From an uncultured Eubacteriales bacterium (GTDB lineage: Bacteria; Bacillota; Clostridia; Oscillospirales; Butyricicoccaceae), in assembly GCA_934395135.1 (NCBI GenBank), contig CAKRRK010000004.1, positions 40,494 through 104,493 on the forward strand: a DNA stretch of 64,000 nt, in the 5' to 3' direction. Made by a program: the position numbers and the translations under genes. The notes under the pieces were generated by a model, which did not search any database, had not been told where the DNA came from, and worked only from the letters and a program-made list of their open reading frames with translations. Numbering within the stretch: the stretch's first letter is position 1; each line of letters begins with the position of its first letter. Shown here one piece after another: positions 26,576 through 35,656 of the stretch.

Positions 26576-27535
26576 ATGAGTTTTACAATTCTCGGAACAG
26601 GGCATTATCTCCCTGAACGAAGCGTGAGCAACAAAGAACTTGCCGAATTTTTGGATACTTCCGACGAATGGATCTATAAAAGGCTGGGCATTCACAACCG
26701 CAGAGTATGCACAACGGAAAGCGCGGCGTTTCTCGCGTTCCGGGCGGGACAGGCTGCCTTGGAGCACAGTGGTGTTACGCCGGAGGAACTGGATCTTATT
26801 GTGTGCGCCACCATCAGCGAGGACTGCGCGTCGCCTTCTATGGCCTGCCTTGTGCAAAATATGCTGGGCGCCCGCTGTCCTGCGTTTGATGTCAGTGCCG
26901 CCTGCTCCGGCTTTATTTATGCGCTGGATACGGCGGCGGGGTTTTTCGTGCGGAAGGCAGTGCAGCGGGTGCTTGTCATCGGCGCGGAGCGGATGACGCG
27001 GCTGCTGGATTGGACGGACCGGGGAACCGCCATTATTTTCGGCGACGGAGCCGGCGCGGCGGTTTTGGGACCGGGAGATGCTTACCTTGCATCCAGGCTG
27101 TGCGCCAAGGGCGGCGACGATGTGCTGAAGATCCCGCAGTTTACCGGAGAATGCCCGTTTTATACCAGAGAAAAGGAAACGCCATTTTTGCGGATGAACG
27201 GCCAGGAGACGTTTAAATTTGCCGTGCATTCAATGCAAAAGGACCTTTTGGACGTGATTTCCCAGGCGGGACTCCAGGAGGAAGATATAGATTGGGTAAT
27301 TCCCCACCAGGCGAATATCCGCATCATTGACGCCGCCCGCAAGCGGCTGCGCATCCCGCCGGAGCGCTACTGCACCAACATTGAAAATACCGGCAATACG
27401 TCGGCGGCAAGCGTGCCGATCCTGCTGGATGAGTTATGGCGCAGCGGCAAGTTGAAAAACGGCGACTATATTGCAATGACAAGTTTTGGCGCCGGCCTGA
27501 CCAGCGCCGCCTGCCTGCTGCGGGCTGTACTATAA
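26576..27535 (+). CDS. fabH: Beta-ketoacyl-ACP synthase III
   Basis: 319 residues. It starts fatty-acid synthesis by condensing an acyl-CoA with malonyl-ACP. The catalytic triad is visible: Cys in 'VSAACSGFIYAL' near 112, His in 'IPHQANIRIIDAA' near 243 and Asn in 'ENTGNTSAASVP' near 273. First gene of an eleven-gene run with tiny gaps. The ribosome site (ACTGGAG) is modest. Primer preference (acetyl or branched acyl-CoA) cannot be read. Confidence 0.96.
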   Translation: MSFTILGTGHYLPERSVSNKELAEFLDTSDEWIYKRLGIHNRRVCTTESAAFLAFRAGQAALEHSGVTPEELDLIVCATISEDCASPSMACLVQNMLGARCPAFDVSAACSGFIYALDTAAGFFVRKAVQRVLVIGAERMTRLLDWTDRGTAIIFGDGAGAAVLGPGDAYLASRLCAKGGDDVLKIPQFTGECPFYTREKETPFLRMNGQETFKFAVHSMQKDLLDVISQAGLQEEDIDWVIPHQANIRIIDAARKRLRIPPERYCTNIENTGNTSAASVPILLDELWRSGKLKNGDYIAMTSFGAGLTSAACLLRAVL

Positions 27536-27608
27536 CCCGCCGGCAGAAACAAAGTCGAAAGCAGCTTTGGCTGTTATCATAATTTTTGAATTTTTGGAGG
27601 AAATAACC

Positions 27609-27833
27609 ATGGTATTGGAAAAAGTAAAAGAAGTGATTGCAGAGCATCTGGATTGTGACGTCAACGACATTACAGAGGCCTCTACCTTTGAGAGCCTGGG
27701 GATTGATTCGCTGGATACGGTGGAAATGGTGATGGATCTGGAAGATCAGCTGGGCATTTCAATTGAGGTGGACAAAAAACTGGAAACCGTCGGAGAATTG
27801 GTGGAATTTATCGAAGCAATTCAGGCGAAGTGA
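27609..27833 (+). CDS. acpP: Acyl carrier protein
   Basis: 74 residues, acidic. The phosphopantetheine attachment serine is in 'GIDSLDTVEMVMDLED' near residue 36. GGAGG lies 8 bases before the ATG at 27609; an in-frame ATG at 27567 is not used by this logic. It carries the growing acyl chain between the enzymes encoded around it. Confidence 0.97.
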   Translation: MVLEKVKEVIAEHLDCDVNDITEASTFESLGIDSLDTVEMVMDLEDQLGISIEVDKKLETVGELVEFIEAIQAK

Positions 27834-27845
27834 GGCGAAGCAATT

Positions 27846-28790
27846 ATGATAAAAACGCCTATTAACGACCTTGTTGGGATTCAATATCCAATTTTCCAAG
27901 GCGGCATGGCCTGGATTTCCGACGGCGCGCTGGCCGCGGCAGTTTCGGAGGGCGGCGGTCTTGGAATTATTTCCGCGATGAACGCCGACGCCGCCTATCT
28001 GAGAAAACAGATTCAGATTGCGCGGGAAGGCACAGCGAAGCCCTTCGGCGTGAATATTATGCTGATGAGTCCTTACGCTGACGAAGTAGCGCAGGTAGTG
28101 GCAGAAGAAAACATACCGGTCGTCACTACTGGTGCAGGGAACCCGTCCAAGTACATAAAAATGTGGAAAGCGGCGGGCTGCAAAGTGATTCCGGTGGTGG
28201 CATCCGTGGCGCTTGCAAGACTGATGGAACGCCAGGGGGCGGACGCTGTGATTGCGGAAGGCGGCGAAAGCGGCGGACACATTGGAGAGCTTACCACAAT
28301 GGCGCTGACTCCACAGGTGTGCGACGCAGTACAGATTCCGGTGATTGCCGCCGGCGGCATTGCGGACGGCCGGGGAGTAGCGGCGGCGTTTTTGCTGGGC
28401 GCCTGCGGCGTACAGCTCGGCACCCGGTTCCTGTCCGCATATGAATGCTCCGTGCATCCAAATTACAAAGAAAAAATCATCAAGGCCAAAGATCTGTCTA
28501 CCATTGTGACAGGCAAGCGGCTGGGGCATCCGGTGCGCAGCCTGAAAACTCCGTTTTCCAGGGAATATGCCAAGGTAGAATATACGGACATTTCCGATGA
28601 GGAACTGGAAAAGCTGGCCGGCGGCGCGTTGCGTCTTGCGGCGGTGGAAGGCGATACAAAAAAAGGCTGTTTTCTTGCGGGACAAATTGCCGCGATGGTA
28701 AAAAAAGAACAGCCCGCCCGGGAAATCATAGAGGAAATTTTCGCCCAGGCGGAAACAGTGCTGAAAGGTGCGGGAACATGGGTAAAATAG
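27846..28790 (+). CDS. fabK: Enoyl-ACP reductase II (FMN-dependent)
   Basis: 314 residues of the nitronate-monooxygenase/FabK TIM-barrel family. 'FQGGMAWISDGALAAAVS' at the start, 'AEGGESGGHIGELTTM' near 140 and 'AAGGIADGRGVAAAFLLGA' near 175 make the FMN site. Position between acpP and fabD is the standard FabK locus, which decides for FabK over nitronate monooxygenase. It performs the last reduction of each elongation cycle; no FabI is seen here. Overlaps fabD by 13 bases. Confidence 0.94.
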   Translation: MIKTPINDLVGIQYPIFQGGMAWISDGALAAAVSEGGGLGIISAMNADAAYLRKQIQIAREGTAKPFGVNIMLMSPYADEVAQVVAEENIPVVTTGAGNPSKYIKMWKAAGCKVIPVVASVALARLMERQGADAVIAEGGESGGHIGELTTMALTPQVCDAVQIPVIAAGGIADGRGVAAAFLLGACGVQLGTRFLSAYECSVHPNYKEKIIKAKDLSTIVTGKRLGHPVRSLKTPFSREYAKVEYTDISDEELEKLAGGALRLAAVEGDTKKGCFLAGQIAAMVKKEQPAREIIEEIFAQAETVLKGAGTWVK

Positions 28791-29698
28791 CGTTTGTATT
28801 TGCCGGACAGGGGGCGCAGCACAGCGGCATGGGTCTGGAGTTGTCCCGGCACAGCGCCGCGGCAAAGGCAGTCTATGCCGCAGCGGACCGCCTTCGCCCG
28901 GGAACGTCCGAGCAGTGCTTTTTCGGCAGTGACGAAATGCTGCAAAAGACGGAAAACACCCAGCCTTGTCTGTATTGTGTGGACGTAGCTTCGGCATGCG
29001 CGCTGCGGGAAGCGGGCATTGTGCCGGATATGGCGGCGGGGTTTTCCCTGGGAGAACTTGCGGCGCTGACGTTTGCCGGAGCCTTTTCCATAGAGGACGG
29101 CTTTGCGCTGGTCTGTCAGCGGGGGAAACTGATGCAGCAGGCGGCGGAAATGACAGACGCCGCAATGACTGCCGTGCTGAAATTGTCAGACGAGACGGTA
29201 ATCCGTTTGTGCAGCCAGTTCGCGCAGGTATATCCGGTGAATTTTAATTCTCAGGGACAGGTTGTGGTGTCTGGCAGGCAGAACGATCTCGCGTTGCTGA
29301 AAGAAGCGGTAAAAGCGGAGAAAGGCCGCACGGTGGATTTGAAAGTGGGGGGTGGATTTCATTCCCCGTTTATGGCGCCGGCCGCGGAAAAATTTGCGGA
29401 AGAACTAAAGAACTATGTGTTTTCACCGTTATCCATTCCGGTGTATGCCAACAAAACGGCGCAGCCCTATCCGGCAGAAGGCAAAGAACTGCTGGCGTCT
29501 CAGATACAAAGCCCGGTGTTGTGGAAGGATACGGTGCTCCGGATGATTGCGGATGGGGCGGACACTTTCATTGAAGTAGGCGCCGGCAATACCTTGGCGG
29601 GACTGATCCGCCGGATTTCCAAAGATGTGCGGGTGTACAGCGTGGAAACGCCGGAGCAATTTCAGACAGTAACAGCGGAGGTGCAGGCAAATGCTTAA
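28778..29698 (+). CDS. fabD: Malonyl-CoA:ACP transacylase
   Basis: 306 residues. 'FAGQGAQHSGMG' at the N-terminus, the nucleophile serine in 'GFSLGELAAL' near 90 (Phe replaces the common His beside it, the GxSxG is intact), and the catalytic histidine in 'GGGFHSPFMAP' near 197. It loads malonyl units onto ACP. Overlaps both neighbours by 8-13 bases. Confidence 0.95.
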   Translation: MGKIAFVFAGQGAQHSGMGLELSRHSAAAKAVYAAADRLRPGTSEQCFFGSDEMLQKTENTQPCLYCVDVASACALREAGIVPDMAAGFSLGELAALTFAGAFSIEDGFALVCQRGKLMQQAAEMTDAAMTAVLKLSDETVIRLCSQFAQVYPVNFNSQGQVVVSGRQNDLALLKEAVKAEKGRTVDLKVGGGFHSPFMAPAAEKFAEELKNYVFSPLSIPVYANKTAQPYPAEGKELLASQIQSPVLWKDTVLRMIADGADTFIEVGAGNTLAGLIRRISKDVRVYSVETPEQFQTVTAEVQANA

Positions 29699-30419
29699 TG
29701 GAAAAGTGGCGATTGTTACCGGAGGCTCCAGGGGAATCGGCCTTGCGATTGCGCGGCAGTTTGCCTCCCTTGGGGCAGAGATTGCAATCATTTATGCGGG
29801 AAATACGGAAAAAGCCCAAGCGGCCCGGGATGCGATCCGGCAAATGGGCGTGCGTGCGGAATGCTTTCTATGCGACGTTTCGGATTTCACGCAGGCGCAG
29901 CAGACAGTGGACGCCGTGAAAGAAGCGTTTGGTTCCATTGATATTTTGGTCAACAATGCGGGAATCACAAGAGATGGACTCATTCTTCGAATGAAAGAGA
30001 CGGATTTTGACGATGTGCTGCACATCAACCTCAAAGGCGCGTTTAATATGATCCGCCATGTCAGCCGGATTTTTGTGAAACAGCGGGGCGGGACGATCCT
30101 GAACATCAGTTCCGTCTCTGGGATGATAGGAAATGCGGGGCAGGCCAACTATTCCGCATCCAAAGCCGGGGTAATTGGGCTGACGAAATCCGTGGCAAGG
30201 GAGCTTGCCGGAAGGAATATCCGCTGCAATGCCATTGCGCCGGGCTTTGTAAAGACCGATATGACGCAGGCGATTGACGACAAAAATCCTCTGGTCGCCC
30301 AAATCCCCTTGGGCAGGATGGGACAGCCGGAGGACATTGCCCAAGCGGCGGCGTTTCTTGTCCAGGCAGAGTATATTACCGGCGAGGTGCTCCGGGTAGA
30401 CGGCGGCCTTGCGATATAA
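29691..30419 (+). CDS. fabG: 3-oxoacyl-ACP reductase
   Basis: 242 residues, short-chain dehydrogenase. The cofactor motif is 'TGGSRGIGLAIA' near 10, and the catalytic Ser/Tyr/Lys are in 'NISSVSGMIGNAGQANYSASK' (about 135-155). 'NNAGITRDGL' is the typical FabG signature. NADPH-dependent reduction of the beta-keto group. It starts inside the end of fabD. Confidence 0.96.
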   Translation: MLNGKVAIVTGGSRGIGLAIARQFASLGAEIAIIYAGNTEKAQAARDAIRQMGVRAECFLCDVSDFTQAQQTVDAVKEAFGSIDILVNNAGITRDGLILRMKETDFDDVLHINLKGAFNMIRHVSRIFVKQRGGTILNISSVSGMIGNAGQANYSASKAGVIGLTKSVARELAGRNIRCNAIAPGFVKTDMTQAIDDKNPLVAQIPLGRMGQPEDIAQAAAFLVQAEYITGEVLRVDGGLAI

Positions 30420-30430
30420 AGGAGTCCAGT

Positions 30431-31663
30431 ATGAAAAGAGTTGTAGTGACAGGAATTGGTGCGGTCACTCCGGTGGGCAATGACATCGGCAGTATGTGGG
30501 ACAGCCTGAAAAACGGCAGGCATGGCATTGACCGTATCACAAAATTTGATACAACCGAGTTTAAAACCAAACTCGCGGCGGAGGTTAAAGGATTTGATCC
30601 CCTCCAATATATGGAAAAAACAGAGGCGCGGCGAAACGACCTGTTTTCCCAATATGCCACGGCGGCAGCGGTGCAGGCGATGGAGGACAGCGGCCTGGAA
30701 GGAACCGTTGCAGACGAACGCCTTGGTGTCTATATGGGATTCGGTGTGGGTGGAATTGATACATTTTCCAAAGAGATGGAAAAACTCTTTACCAAAGGCC
30801 CGCGGCGGGTGTCGCCGCTGTTTATTCCGATGATCATCGGCAATATTGCAGGCGGCAATATTGCCATTCGTTTCCATGCCAAGGGGCCGTGCCTTCCGGT
30901 GGTGACGGCATGCGCTACCGGAAGCAACGCCATTGGCGAAGCGTTCCGCGCCATAAAACATGGGTATGCGGATGCGATTATCGCAGGCGGCGCGGAAGCT
31001 GCCATTTCTCCCATAGGTATCGCAGGGTTTGCCAACATGATGGCGCTTTCGCCGGCGGAAAACAAAGACGAGGCCTGCCTGCCCTTTGACGCGCGCAGAA
31101 AAGGTTTTGTGATGGGAGAAGGCGCCGGCGCGCTGATTTTGGAAGAATATGGCCATGCGAAAGCTCGCGGCGCAAAGATTTACGGCGAAATTGCGGGGTA
31201 TGGTGTCAATTGCGATGCGTATCATATTACCGCACCGGATCCGGAGGCGACCGGCGGCGCAAATGCCATTGTAGCGGCGCTTGCGGAGGGCGGCATTGCG
31301 AAAACGGAAAAAATTTATATGAACGCACATGGTACGGGAACAAAACTCAATGACGCCGCGGAAACCAAGGCGGTGAAACAGGCGTTTGGGTGCACGGACC
31401 ATGTCATTATAAGTTCCACAAAATCCATGACAGGCCATATGCTGGGGGCGGCAGGCGCAGTGGAGGCCATTGCATCCCTGCTGGCGCTGCAAACCGGTGT
31501 CATCCCGCCGACAGTAGGCCTTTTGGAGGCGGACCCGGAATGTGACCTGGACTATGTGCCGCAGACGGCGAGAAAGGAAGCGGTGAACTGCGCGATTTCT
31601 CTTTCTCTTGGATTTGGCGGCCACAATGCATGCGTTGCTTTTATAAAGGAGGACCGGGAATGA
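30431..31663 (+). CDS. fabF: Beta-ketoacyl-ACP synthase II
   Basis: 410 residues. Active-site Cys in 'VTACATGSNAIGEAF' near 162, His in 'MNAHGTGTKLND' near 300, and His in 'SMTGHMLGAAGA' near 337; 'SLGFGGHNAC' closes the protein. It elongates acyl-ACP chains. AAAGGAG precedes the ATG; its stop overlaps accB as ATGA. Confidence 0.96.
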   Translation: MKRVVVTGIGAVTPVGNDIGSMWDSLKNGRHGIDRITKFDTTEFKTKLAAEVKGFDPLQYMEKTEARRNDLFSQYATAAAVQAMEDSGLEGTVADERLGVYMGFGVGGIDTFSKEMEKLFTKGPRRVSPLFIPMIIGNIAGGNIAIRFHAKGPCLPVVTACATGSNAIGEAFRAIKHGYADAIIAGGAEAAISPIGIAGFANMMALSPAENKDEACLPFDARRKGFVMGEGAGALILEEYGHAKARGAKIYGEIAGYGVNCDAYHITAPDPEATGGANAIVAALAEGGIAKTEKIYMNAHGTGTKLNDAAETKAVKQAFGCTDHVIISSTKSMTGHMLGAAGAVEAIASLLALQTGVIPPTVGLLEADPECDLDYVPQTARKEAVNCAISLSLGFGGHNACVAFIKEDRE

Positions 31664-32085
31664 AACAGGAAGATATTCGCGGCCTTGCGGAACTGATGAG
31701 CACATACGGTCTTACAAAGCTGAAAGTGGAAGAAGCGGAGGTTGCCATTGAGCTGGAGCGCAGCGGCGCCGGGCAGAAGGAAACGATGGACAGCATCCCC
31801 ATCAACTATGCGCCGGCCGTCCAGAAAGATTTGACGGACGCTGCGTTGTATACGGTAACAGCGCCTCTGGTGGGCGTATTTTATGCCGCCCCCTCTGCGG
31901 AAGCGGCGCCCTATGTGTCCGTCGGGGATACGGTGCGGGCAGGGGATACCCTGTGCATTGTAGAGGCGATGAAAGTGATGAACGAAATCGTTTCGGAAAA
32001 GGACGGCGTGGTAGAAGAAGTGTGCGCGGCCAATAAAGATGTGGTTGAATATGGCATGCCGCTGTTTAAAATACGGATTTCATAA
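31660..32085 (+). CDS. accB: Biotin carboxyl carrier protein of acetyl-CoA carboxylase
   Basis: 141 residues. An N-terminal helical segment (1-30), a variable Pro/Ala linker and a C-terminal biotinyl domain with the lysine in 'CIVEAMKVMNEIVSE' near 106. It shuttles carboxyl groups from AccC to AccAD. Coupled to fabF by ATGA overlap; the ribosome site AGGACCGGGA lies in fabF. Confidence 0.95.
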   Translation: MKQEDIRGLAELMSTYGLTKLKVEEAEVAIELERSGAGQKETMDSIPINYAPAVQKDLTDAALYTVTAPLVGVFYAAPSAEAAPYVSVGDTVRAGDTLCIVEAMKVMNEIVSEKDGVVEEVCAANKDVVEYGMPLFKIRIS

Positions 32086-32097
32086 GGGAGGCCCGGA

Positions 32098-32514
32098 ATG
32101 AAGCAGGAAGAACTCAAGAAAATCCTCCCCCACAGGGACAATATGCTTCTCGTGGAAGAAGCAGAAGTTGTGGATGGCGAGGCACACGGAAAATATACCG
32201 TGAAAGGAGACGAATGGTTTTTAAAAGGCCATTTTCCGGGGAATCCGGTTGTACCGGGAGTGATTCTTTGTGAAATGCTGGCGCAGTCTGCCTGCGTTTT
32301 GCTGCAGAATCCGCAAAAAGGACCGGTGACGCCCTTTTTCACCGGCCTGGATAAAGTACGCTTTAAAAAGCCCGTCGTGCCGGGGGAAACCTTTGAAACC
32401 CGCTGCGTTATTGAAAAAAGCCGGGGCAATTTCTTCTTTGCCCATGGAGAAGGATATACAGACGGGAAGCTCTGCGTCAAGGCAGATTTTTCATTTGCGA
32501 TAGTCGGGGAGTGA
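32098..32514 (+). CDS. fabZ: 3-hydroxyacyl-ACP dehydratase
   Basis: 138 residues, hot-dog fold. 'LPHRDNMLLVEEAE' near 10 and the catalytic histidine in 'KGHFPGNPVVPGVIL' near 47, with the glutamate in 'CEMLAQSA'. Dehydrates beta-hydroxyacyl-ACP. Sits between accB and accC, a common Clostridia order. Confidence 0.96.
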   Translation: MKQEELKKILPHRDNMLLVEEAEVVDGEAHGKYTVKGDEWFLKGHFPGNPVVPGVILCEMLAQSACVLLQNPQKGPVTPFFTGLDKVRFKKPVVPGETFETRCVIEKSRGNFFFAHGEGYTDGKLCVKADFSFAIVGE

Positions 32515-32518
32515 TACT

Positions 32519-33823
32519 TTGTTTTCAAAAATTTTGATTGCAAACCGAGGGGAGGCGGCCGTCCGCATTATCCGGGCGTGTAAGGAAATGGGCATTTCCA
32601 CGGTGGCAGTTTATTCGGAAGCAGATGCAGAGTCTTTGCATACGGTCCTTGCGGACGAACATATTTGCATTGGCGGAAAAGAAGCGTCAGAAAGCTATTT
32701 GAAGATGGACCGCATTCTTTCCGCCGCCTTGGTGACCGGCGCGCAGGCGATCCACCCCGGATATGGATTTTTATCCGAAAATTATGAATTTGCGCAAAAA
32801 TGCCTGGAAAACAACATTGCGTTTATTGGACCGGATCCTGCCGTCATCCGCAGGATGGGGAACAAAGACCAGGCGAGACAGGCGATGAAAGAAGCAGGTG
32901 TGCCGGTGATTCCCGGAACAGATTTGCTGCAGGACGCAGGCGAGGCGCTGCAGGTGGCGGAAAAAATCGGCTATCCGGTGCTGCTGAAAGCCCGGTCCGG
33001 CGGCGGTGGAAAGGGCATCCGGAGAGTGAACGCTCCCGAAGAGATGGAGCAGGCGTTTCAAACCGCTGCTGCGGAAGCGAGGGAAGCGTTCCGGGACGGC
33101 GCGCTGTATATGGAAAAGTTTATCGCCAAGGCAAAACATATCGAAGTGCAGATTCTGGCGGATGAAGCCCGCCATATTGTCTGTCTTGGCGAGCGGGAAT
33201 GTTCCATTCAGAAAAATAATCAGAAACTGGTGGAGGAATCCCCCTCTCCGGCAGTAAACGACAGCCTGCGGAAAAAACTGATGGCGGCTGCCAAGAAGGC
33301 CGCCAAAAAGGTGGGGTATGTAAACGCTGGCACCATTGAGTTTCTGCTGACGCCGGAACAGGAATTTTATTTTATGGAAATGAACGTTCGGCTGCAGGTG
33401 GAGCATGGCGTGACGGAGCAGGTAACAGGCATTGACCTTGTAAAATGGCAAATCCGTATTGCGGCGGGGATTCCGCTGAATTTTACCCAGAAGGATGTGG
33501 CCATACAGGGCAATTCCATTGAATGCCGGATCAACGCCCAGTCGGTGGGAGAGGTGCGCTTCCTGCATGTGCCGGGGGGACCTATGGTGCGGTTTGACAG
33601 CGCCTTGTGGACGGGCTACGCCATCCCGCCTTTTTACGATGCGATGATCGGCAAACTCATTGTATATTCCGCCACGAGAGAAGAGGCCATACGAAAGATG
33701 CGGGCGGCGCTGTGTGAGTTGATTATCGAGGGCGTGCCCAATAATGTGGAACTGCAGATGGATATTATTTCGGACAGCCGGTTTGTCTCCGGAGAGTATG
33801 GCACGGATTTTTTTGTAAAGTGA
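32519..33823 (+). CDS. accC: Biotin carboxylase subunit of acetyl-CoA carboxylase
   Basis: 434 residues; slightly shorter than the usual 445-450. 'ILIANRGEAAVRIIRACKEM' opens the N domain; ATP-grasp shows 'LLKARSGGGGKGIRRV' near 160 and 'EMNVRLQVEHGVTEQVTG' near 290, where the common P after EH is G. It begins with TTG, four bases after the fabZ stop, preceded by GGGGAG. It carboxylates biotin on AccB using ATP and bicarbonate. Confidence 0.95.
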   Translation: MFSKILIANRGEAAVRIIRACKEMGISTVAVYSEADAESLHTVLADEHICIGGKEASESYLKMDRILSAALVTGAQAIHPGYGFLSENYEFAQKCLENNIAFIGPDPAVIRRMGNKDQARQAMKEAGVPVIPGTDLLQDAGEALQVAEKIGYPVLLKARSGGGGKGIRRVNAPEEMEQAFQTAAAEAREAFRDGALYMEKFIAKAKHIEVQILADEARHIVCLGERECSIQKNNQKLVEESPSPAVNDSLRKKLMAAAKKAAKKVGYVNAGTIEFLLTPEQEFYFMEMNVRLQVEHGVTEQVTGIDLVKWQIRIAAGIPLNFTQKDVAIQGNSIECRINAQSVGEVRFLHVPGGPMVRFDSALWTGYAIPPFYDAMIGKLIVYSATREEAIRKMRAALCELIIEGVPNNVELQMDIISDSRFVSGEYGTDFFVK

Positions 33824-33833
33824 GGTGAGGGGC

Positions 33834-34709
33834 ATGCCCCTGAATATGCTGTTTGGCAAGCCCAGAAATAAGCTGGAAAAAGGCGGCAGAAAATATATTT
33901 CTGAGACGGAAGAGGGCGAAGTCACGCAAAAATGTCCCGTGTGCGGCAAGGAAACGCCCATCAGCACGCTGTGGAAACATCTGAATGTTTGCCAATGCGG
34001 CTACTGTTTTAAAATGAACCCCAGACAGCGGATCGATTTTATTGCCGACAAAGGGACCTTTGCAGAGTTGGATGCGAATTTGATCGCCCAGGATATTTTG
34101 CAGTTTCCCGGCTATGCGGAAAAAATTGAGAATATACGAAAGTCCAGCCGGGAAAAAGAAGCGGTGATTTGCGGAGAAGCGGAAATTTCCGGTGAAAAAT
34201 GTGCCCTGTTTGTGATGGACCCGTTTTTTATGATGGGCAGTATGGGCATAGCAGTGGGTGAAAAAATCACTCGTCTTTTTGAACACGCCACAGAAAAAGG
34301 GCTTCCGGTCGTGGGGTTTACGGTTTCCGGCGGAGCCAGGATGCAGGAAGGGCTGATGTCTCTGATGCAGATGGCAAAAACCTCCGGCGCCGTCAAAAAA
34401 CACAGCGACGCAGGCCATTTTTACTTGACGGTATTGACCAATCCAACCACAGGCGGTGTGACCGCCAGCTTTGCGATGGAAGGGGATATCATCCTTTCCG
34501 AACCGGGCGCGGTTGTGGGATTTGCCGGTGCGCGGGTGATCGAGCAGACGGTGCGCAAAAAGCTGCCCAACGGTTTTCAACGGGCGGAATTTGTGCTGCG
34601 GCATGGCTTTATTGACAAGATTGTAGAAAGAGACCGGCAGAAAGAGATGATTTCCAGACTGCTGCGATATCATAGAGGTGACATAGCACATGGCAAACAC
34701 AGCGTATGA
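33834..34709 (+). CDS. accD: Acetyl-CoA carboxylase carboxyltransferase, beta subunit
   Basis: About 291 residues. A zinc ribbon with four cysteines spans 'CPVCGKETPIS' to 'VCQCGYC' (about 31-55), followed by a crotonase-fold carboxyltransferase domain with 'VVGFTVSGGARMQEGLMSL' near 160 and 'GVTASFAMEGDIILSEPGA' near 210. Three starts are possible (GTG 33825, ATG 33834, ATG 33846); AGGTGAGG at 33823-33830 does not decide cleanly. Overlaps accA by 20 bases. Confidence 0.94.
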   Translation: MPLNMLFGKPRNKLEKGGRKYISETEEGEVTQKCPVCGKETPISTLWKHLNVCQCGYCFKMNPRQRIDFIADKGTFAELDANLIAQDILQFPGYAEKIENIRKSSREKEAVICGEAEISGEKCALFVMDPFFMMGSMGIAVGEKITRLFEHATEKGLPVVGFTVSGGARMQEGLMSLMQMAKTSGAVKKHSDAGHFYLTVLTNPTTGGVTASFAMEGDIILSEPGAVVGFAGARVIEQTVRKKLPNGFQRAEFVLRHGFIDKIVERDRQKEMISRLLRYHRGDIAHGKHSV

Positions 34710-35484
34710 CCAGGTAAAAAAAGCGAGGAGTGCGGATCGGCCCACTGCCATTGCCTATATCCGGAATATTTTTACGGATTTTACCGAATTGCATGGCGAC
34801 CGGCGCTTTGGCGACGATGCGGCGGTCCTTGGCGGGATCGCCCTGTTGGATGGCGTGCCGGTCACAGTGATTGGCATCGAAAAAGGGGTGGGAACAAAGG
34901 AAAAAATCCACCGGAATTTTGGTTCTCCGGAACCGGAAGGGTATCGGAAAGCCCTGCGCCTGATGAAGCAGGCGGAAAAATTCCGCCGCCCGGTGATCTG
35001 TTTTGTCGATACGTCTGGGGCGTTCTGCGGCATCGGTGCGGAAGAACGGGGACAGGGGCAGGCCATTGCGGAAAACCTGATGGAAATGATGAGCCTCAAA
35101 ACCCCGGTGCTCTCCATCCTGATTGGAGAGGGCGGCAGCGGGGGCGCGTTGGCGCTGGCGGTTTCCGACGAAGTATGGATGATGGAAAACGCCGTGTATT
35201 CGGTGATTTCACCGGAAGGCTGTGCCAGCATCCTGTGGAAGGATGCGTCCAAAGCGGCAGACGCCGCGGAGTGTCTCAAGATTACAGCGCAGAATGTGCA
35301 TGCCCTGGGAATGGCCGAGCGTGTGGTCTCCGAGCATACTGGCCTGTACAGCAAGGTTTTTTTGGAACTGAAAGCAGACATTGCAGGCTGGTACCGAAAG
35401 GAAGCTGCAATGCCATTGGAAGATTTGCTTCAAAAGCGGTATGACCGCTTCCGGAAATTTGGGCAGGAATATATTCAGGAGTAA
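34690..35484 (+). CDS. accA: Acetyl-CoA carboxylase carboxyltransferase, alpha subunit
   Basis: 264 residues, the short Firmicute form lacking the longer N-terminus of the E. coli subunit. 'FTELHGDRRFGDD', 'HRNFGSPEPEGYRKALRLM' and 'IGEGGSGGALALAVSDEVW' are family blocks. With AccD it transfers the carboxyl group to acetyl-CoA to make malonyl-CoA. Last gene of the fatty-acid operon; a strong terminator follows within 125 bases. Confidence 0.95.
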   Translation: MANTAYDQVKKARSADRPTAIAYIRNIFTDFTELHGDRRFGDDAAVLGGIALLDGVPVTVIGIEKGVGTKEKIHRNFGSPEPEGYRKALRLMKQAEKFRRPVICFVDTSGAFCGIGAEERGQGQAIAENLMEMMSLKTPVLSILIGEGGSGGALALAVSDEVWMMENAVYSVISPEGCASILWKDASKAADAAECLKITAQNVHALGMAERVVSEHTGLYSKVFLELKADIAGWYRKEAAMPLEDLLQKRYDRFRKFGQEYIQE

Positions 35485-35574
35485 CCGCTTTTTTTCGAAA
35501 GAATGGCCGCGCGTTACAAGGAAAAGAGAAATTCTTCGCCGCATTCCCCTGCCTTGCGGGGCAAAAAGCAGTGA

Positions 35575-35610
35575 AACGGCATCTGTTTTTTCAGACAGAT
35601 GCCGTTTTTG
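35575..35610 (+). terminator. Terminator of the fab/acc operon
   Basis: AACGGCATCTG pairs with CAGATGCCGTT and is followed by T5. Confidence 0.88.
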
Positions 35611-35656
35611 CAAGATGGAACGGTGGATGACAAGCTGTTTCTTTTCGATAATTTTG

